Virus record (IMG/VR): IMGVR_UViG_3300026078_000069
Coordinates: 1-32,518 of that record
Strand: one strand, 5' to 3'
Length of the DNA stretch: 32,518 bases
Source: a virus
Below the pieces are notes generated by a model. The model searched no databases, was not told the DNA's origin, and saw only the letters and a program-made list of their open reading frames with translations. A program made the translations under genes and the position numbers. The first letter of the stretch is position 1. Each line of letters begins with the position of its first letter. Positions 31,602 through 32,518 of this stretch are shown here, in pieces.

Positions 31602-31804
31602 GGCATCCCCATTGCGTCTTTGTAGGCGCGTATCCAACGGAACGCAGTAGCGCGGTCAAACTCGAAATGATCCGCAACTTCCTTCCACGTCGGAAACGTT
31701 TTGCGGTTATCCATCCACCGCACAAAGCGAATGGCGCGATCCATGAATACAATTCCATTCCCTCTCAAGCGCCCTTTATCCACTGGTTGTTCCAGAGCGA
31801 TCAC
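31598..31804 (-). CDS. Small helix-turn-helix-like protein (68 aa)
   Basis: GTG 31804 overlaps the P-like stop (GTGA), with GAGGGAG upstream. An ATG at 31744 would give a 48-residue product and is a plausible alternative. The C-terminal part contains TWKEVADHFEFDRATAFRWIRAY, a helix-turn-helix like those of small phage regulators. No specific family is recognised. It follows the replication protein. Confidence 0.65.
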   Translation of the reverse strand: MIALEQPVDKGRLRGNGIVFMDRAIRFVRWMDNRKTFPTWKEVADHFEFDRATAFRWIRAYKDAMGMP

Positions 31805-32439
31805 GGCGCTCCCTCTACCGGACCAAGTAGCGCTTCGAGTTGCGAGCACGCCGCGCGCACGACATCAGGAGGGGCTGGACGCCGCGGCGTTGCCTTCGGC
31901 GCCTCGATTTCCGCCACCGGATCGGGAGGTAACTCGCCTCCGCGCATAACGTGGTCTCGCGCCAGCTCGTAGGCATCTTTCAGCATCCGGTCGGCGTGCG
32001 ATTGGTCGGCGCGCGAGAAACGGTAGGTGTCGAGATTCGACCAGACCTGACGCACGAACGGTGAGCACTCTTTCGCGGCGACAGCCAAGCGGGTTTGCGC
32101 GAACGAGGGAATCCCGAAGCACATCGCACGGAACCGCGGCGCGCTCGGAGGAAACTCACCACCAGCCGCCAACGCCTCGCGCATGCCGTGCGCGACCTGC
32201 GAAGGCGTCACGCCAGCGAGAGCAGTCGCCCAAGTGTCAGCGGCCAAGCCGTCAGGGTGCACGCCGAACTGCGATGTCCATGTGTGGCCGTACAGCGCGC
32301 CCATGCGCACCCAAAAGTTATCCAGCAACGACTGCGACGGCTTTGGCAGCTTCGCGCTGCTTTCGATCTGCGATGCTTTGCTCGATTCGCTCGACAACGC
32401 TGAGATTGCGGACGCTGCCGCCGTTGATGCGGTTTGCAT
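31801..32439 (-). CDS. Replication protein P-like (helicase loader, 212 aa)
   Basis: After about 40 Ser/Ala-rich residues, the core begins with LLDNFWVRMGALYGHTW and continues with W-A-T-A-L-A-G-V-T-P-S-Q-V-A-H-G and GGEFPPSAPRFRAMC, a pattern recalled for P-type replication proteins of Burkholderia-type phages. ATG 32439 has AAGGA at 8 bases spacing, although it lies deep inside the upstream gene (122 bases). A TTG at about 32328 would remove that overlap. It likely loads the host helicase onto the origin bound by the upstream protein. Confidence 0.8.
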   Translation of the reverse strand: MQTASTAAASAISALSSESSKASQIESSAKLPKPSQSLLDNFWVRMGALYGHTWTSQFGVHPDGLAADTWATALAGVTPSQVAHGMREALAAGGEFPPSAPRFRAMCFGIPSFAQTRLAVAAKECSPFVRQVWSNLDTYRFSRADQSHADRMLKDAYELARDHVMRGGELPPDPVAEIEAPKATPRRPAPPDVVRAACSQLEALLGPVEGAP

Positions 32440-32518
32440 GGGTTTGATCCTTCAGCGGATACACGTCACGCCAGCCGTTGCGCACGGACTGGTCGAGCAC
32501 GTCGTTGGGTGATTGCCC
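32318..32518 (-). CDS. C-terminus of an O-like replication or helix-turn-helix protein (partial)
   Basis: The frame runs in from the right edge. The visible 66 residues contain D-V-L-D-Q-S-V-R-N-G-W-R-D-V-Y-P-L-K-D-Q, the C-terminal motif usual in lambda O-like or HTH replication proteins of this type, followed by a basic linker and ending at 32318-32320 (TAA). Its N-terminus and DNA-binding part lie outside the window. It overlaps the P-like gene by 122 bases in another frame. Confidence 0.75.
   Translation of the reverse strand, partial: GQSPNDVLDQSVRNGWRDVYPLKDQTHANRINGGSVRNLSVVERIEQSIADRKQREAAKAVAVVAG

Overview
This window is almost entirely a temperate, tailed phage genome of podovirus (short-tail) type. 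The evidence is a large portal, a large terminase, a scaffold, a single coat protein, an adaptor-like protein, T7 gp12/P22 gp10-like nozzle segments, a T7 gp13-like protein and a series of glutamine-rich internal (ejection) proteins ending in a 1506-residue protein. No tape measure, sheath or baseplate genes are seen. The GC-rich coding, the protein flavour (lambda P-like replication protein, NinB, DUF1364, DUF4224) and the tRNA-Asn attachment core suggest a betaproteobacterial host, perhaps Burkholderiales. That host call is inference.

Layout. Bases 1-3179 (+ strand) hold a tightly overlapping operon of small phage proteins ending in a DUF4224 protein and a tyrosine integrase. Bases 3148-3393 hold what looks like an intact attP: a 47-nt tRNA-Asn 3' part, a terminator, and four copies of TGCTACTAT placed on both sides of the core. 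Because phage DNA lies on both sides of this site, the sequence looks like a non-integrated or circular phage genome, not an integrated prophage. From 32518 down to 3568 everything reads on the - strand, in this order: replication (O-like C-terminus, P-like), nin-like region (DUF1364, NinB, nuclease), packaging (TerS, TerL), portal, scaffold, capsid, tail nozzle/adaptor, internal virion proteins, tail fibres (collagen-like and LamG-like), lysis (peptidoglycan hydrolase, spanins) and a secreted protein beside attP.

The most interesting signal is an 18-bp sequence, TTGAAGCCTTGATTGTTG (- strand), present four times. Copy 4 keeps 16 of the 18 bases. Every copy sits over the stop codon of one gene and begins a new functional module: packaging, capsid, ejection proteins, and fibres plus lysis. 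In three cases the next ATG lies 24, 25 and 24 nt beyond it and lacks a good Shine-Dalgarno. This looks like a dispersed phage-specific control element (late promoter, activator site or stoperator-like site).

Other notable points are a tail nozzle that seems to be encoded in three pieces with two genes inserted, a 218-residue protein made of short tandem repeats, a strong terminator between capsid and tail genes, and a shared 12-nt translation start leader for the coat protein and its small neighbour.
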